From: Paludibacteraceae bacterium
GTDB taxonomy: Bacteria; Bacteroidota; Bacteroidia; Bacteroidales; Paludibacteraceae
DNA length: 6,171 nucleotides
Direction: 5' to 3'
Assembly (NCBI GenBank): GCA_017550055.1
Contig: JAFYMM010000397.1
Location: forward strand, 1-6,171
The notes under the pieces: generated by a model
Databases searched by the model: none
What the model was told of the DNA's origin: nothing
The model's input: the letters and a program-made list of their open reading frames with translations, nothing else
Position numbers and translations under genes: made by a program
In this document: positions 5,726 through 6,171 of the stretch, in pieces
How the letters are laid out: every line of letters begins with the position of its first letter
Position numbering within the stretch: position 1 is the first letter of the stretch

Positions 5726-6171
5726 TTTTCAGATTTCCATATTATTCCTCTACGAGAAATTGTAAACATTGCACCAAAAGAGTTACCAAACTGTGTTCCA
5801 AAATCCGCCCCAACCGACACTCCAAAATTAAGATTCCAAGCTTGTGGCACTAATCTCTGCACCGAACAATAAATCGAATTATTATAGCTCCTTACCGGTA
5901 AATCGTATGTGCCAAAATTGCTCGAATGACTATACCTAAGCAGATAATTAAATCCATAAATATCACCCTTTAAGGCTATATGATGCGTAAATGTACGATT
6001 ATTTTCAGTCGTAACTGAATTGGTATAAATCGGCGAAGTAATGAAAGGATTACCAATGGTACGCCCAAAATGACTCCACCCTTGCAAATAGACTATGTTA
6101 TTGAAATAATTATCTTTACCGCCTAAAATAATACCATCTAAATCATGCATAGGCCCGGCTTGGTCGGTAGT
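5722..6171 (-). CDS. Wzi-family capsule assembly outer-membrane protein (C-terminal part only)
   Basis: The frame is open to the window edge, so the N-terminus, signal peptide and most of the barrel lie outside; 149 residues remain. The first visible Met (codon at 6150) is internal, because seven in-frame codons without a stop precede it. Visible: HDLDGIILGGKDNYFNN and WSHFGRTIGNPF near the start, resembling the C-terminal portion of Caps_assemb_Wzi proteins of Bacteroidota; then alternating polar/hydrophobic strands and a closing GVSVGADFGTQFGNSFGAMFTIS strand pair typical of an outer-membrane beta barrel. In E. coli, Wzi is a lectin-like barrel holding capsule at the surface; in Bacteroidota the relatives sit with LPS and exopolysaccharide genes, as here. 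It is the first visible gene of the minus-strand operon and overlaps the next start by ATGA. The short basic tail after the last strand (RRGIIWKSEK) is slightly unusual for an OmpA/BamA-type signal end in phenylalanine. Confidence 0.82.
   Translation of the reverse strand, partial: TTDQAGPMHDLDGIILGGKDNYFNNIVYLQGWSHFGRTIGNPFITSPIYTNSVTTENNRTFTHHIALKGDIYGFNYLLRYSHSSNFGTYDLPVRSYNNSIYCSVQRLVPQAWNLNFGVSVGADFGTQFGNSFGAMFTISRRGIIWKSEK

Overview
The window looks like Bacteroidales (Bacteroidota) chromosome. Evidence: an AT-rich sequence, a Bacteroidota-type promoter (TTTG, about 20 bp, TAnnTTTG) ahead of metK, start codons preceded by A/T-rich leaders rather than Shine-Dalgarno sequences, a MetK of the longer Bacteroidota size (426 aa), and a Bacteroidota-style set of surface-glycan genes. 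I cannot name genus or species from the sequence alone.

Left part, 1-232: a non-coding leader with short GTTGAAA tandem repeats, the metK promoter, and a good match to a SAM-II class riboswitch aptamer (84-134). Further down is a perfect 9-nt complement of the aptamer core (92-100 with 184-192), a plausible switching element, followed by an almost pure A/T stretch running into the metK start.

Plus strand, 233-2763: metK (S-adenosylmethionine synthetase), then a multi-membrane O-antigen ligase/Wzy-like protein whose ATG overlaps the metK stop by one base (TAATG). The second gene is probably co-transcribed with metK and so under the same leader.

Minus strand, 6171 down to 2741: a tightly packed operon, in order of transcription: the C-terminal part of a Wzi-family outer-membrane capsule assembly protein (runs off the window); a GT2-type glycosyltransferase (ATGA overlap); a two-domain protein joining a GT2 glycosyltransferase to a WaaP/Kdo-kinase-like lipopolysaccharide kinase (3-nt gap); and another GT2 enzyme with a galactosyltransferase-C-like end (TAAATG, no gap). 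This operon converges on the plus-strand pair, and the last genes overlap tail to tail by 23 bp with no room for an intergenic terminator.

Taken together, the four minus-strand genes and the plus-strand ligase/polymerase form a surface polysaccharide (LPS core/O-antigen or capsule) locus: cytoplasmic sugar transfer and phosphorylation, periplasmic polymerisation or ligation, and outer-membrane display. The most notable points are the SAM-II leader with its alternative pairing, the glycan gene riding on metK, and the transferase-kinase fusion. I see no CRISPR array, mobile element, tRNA or rRNA.
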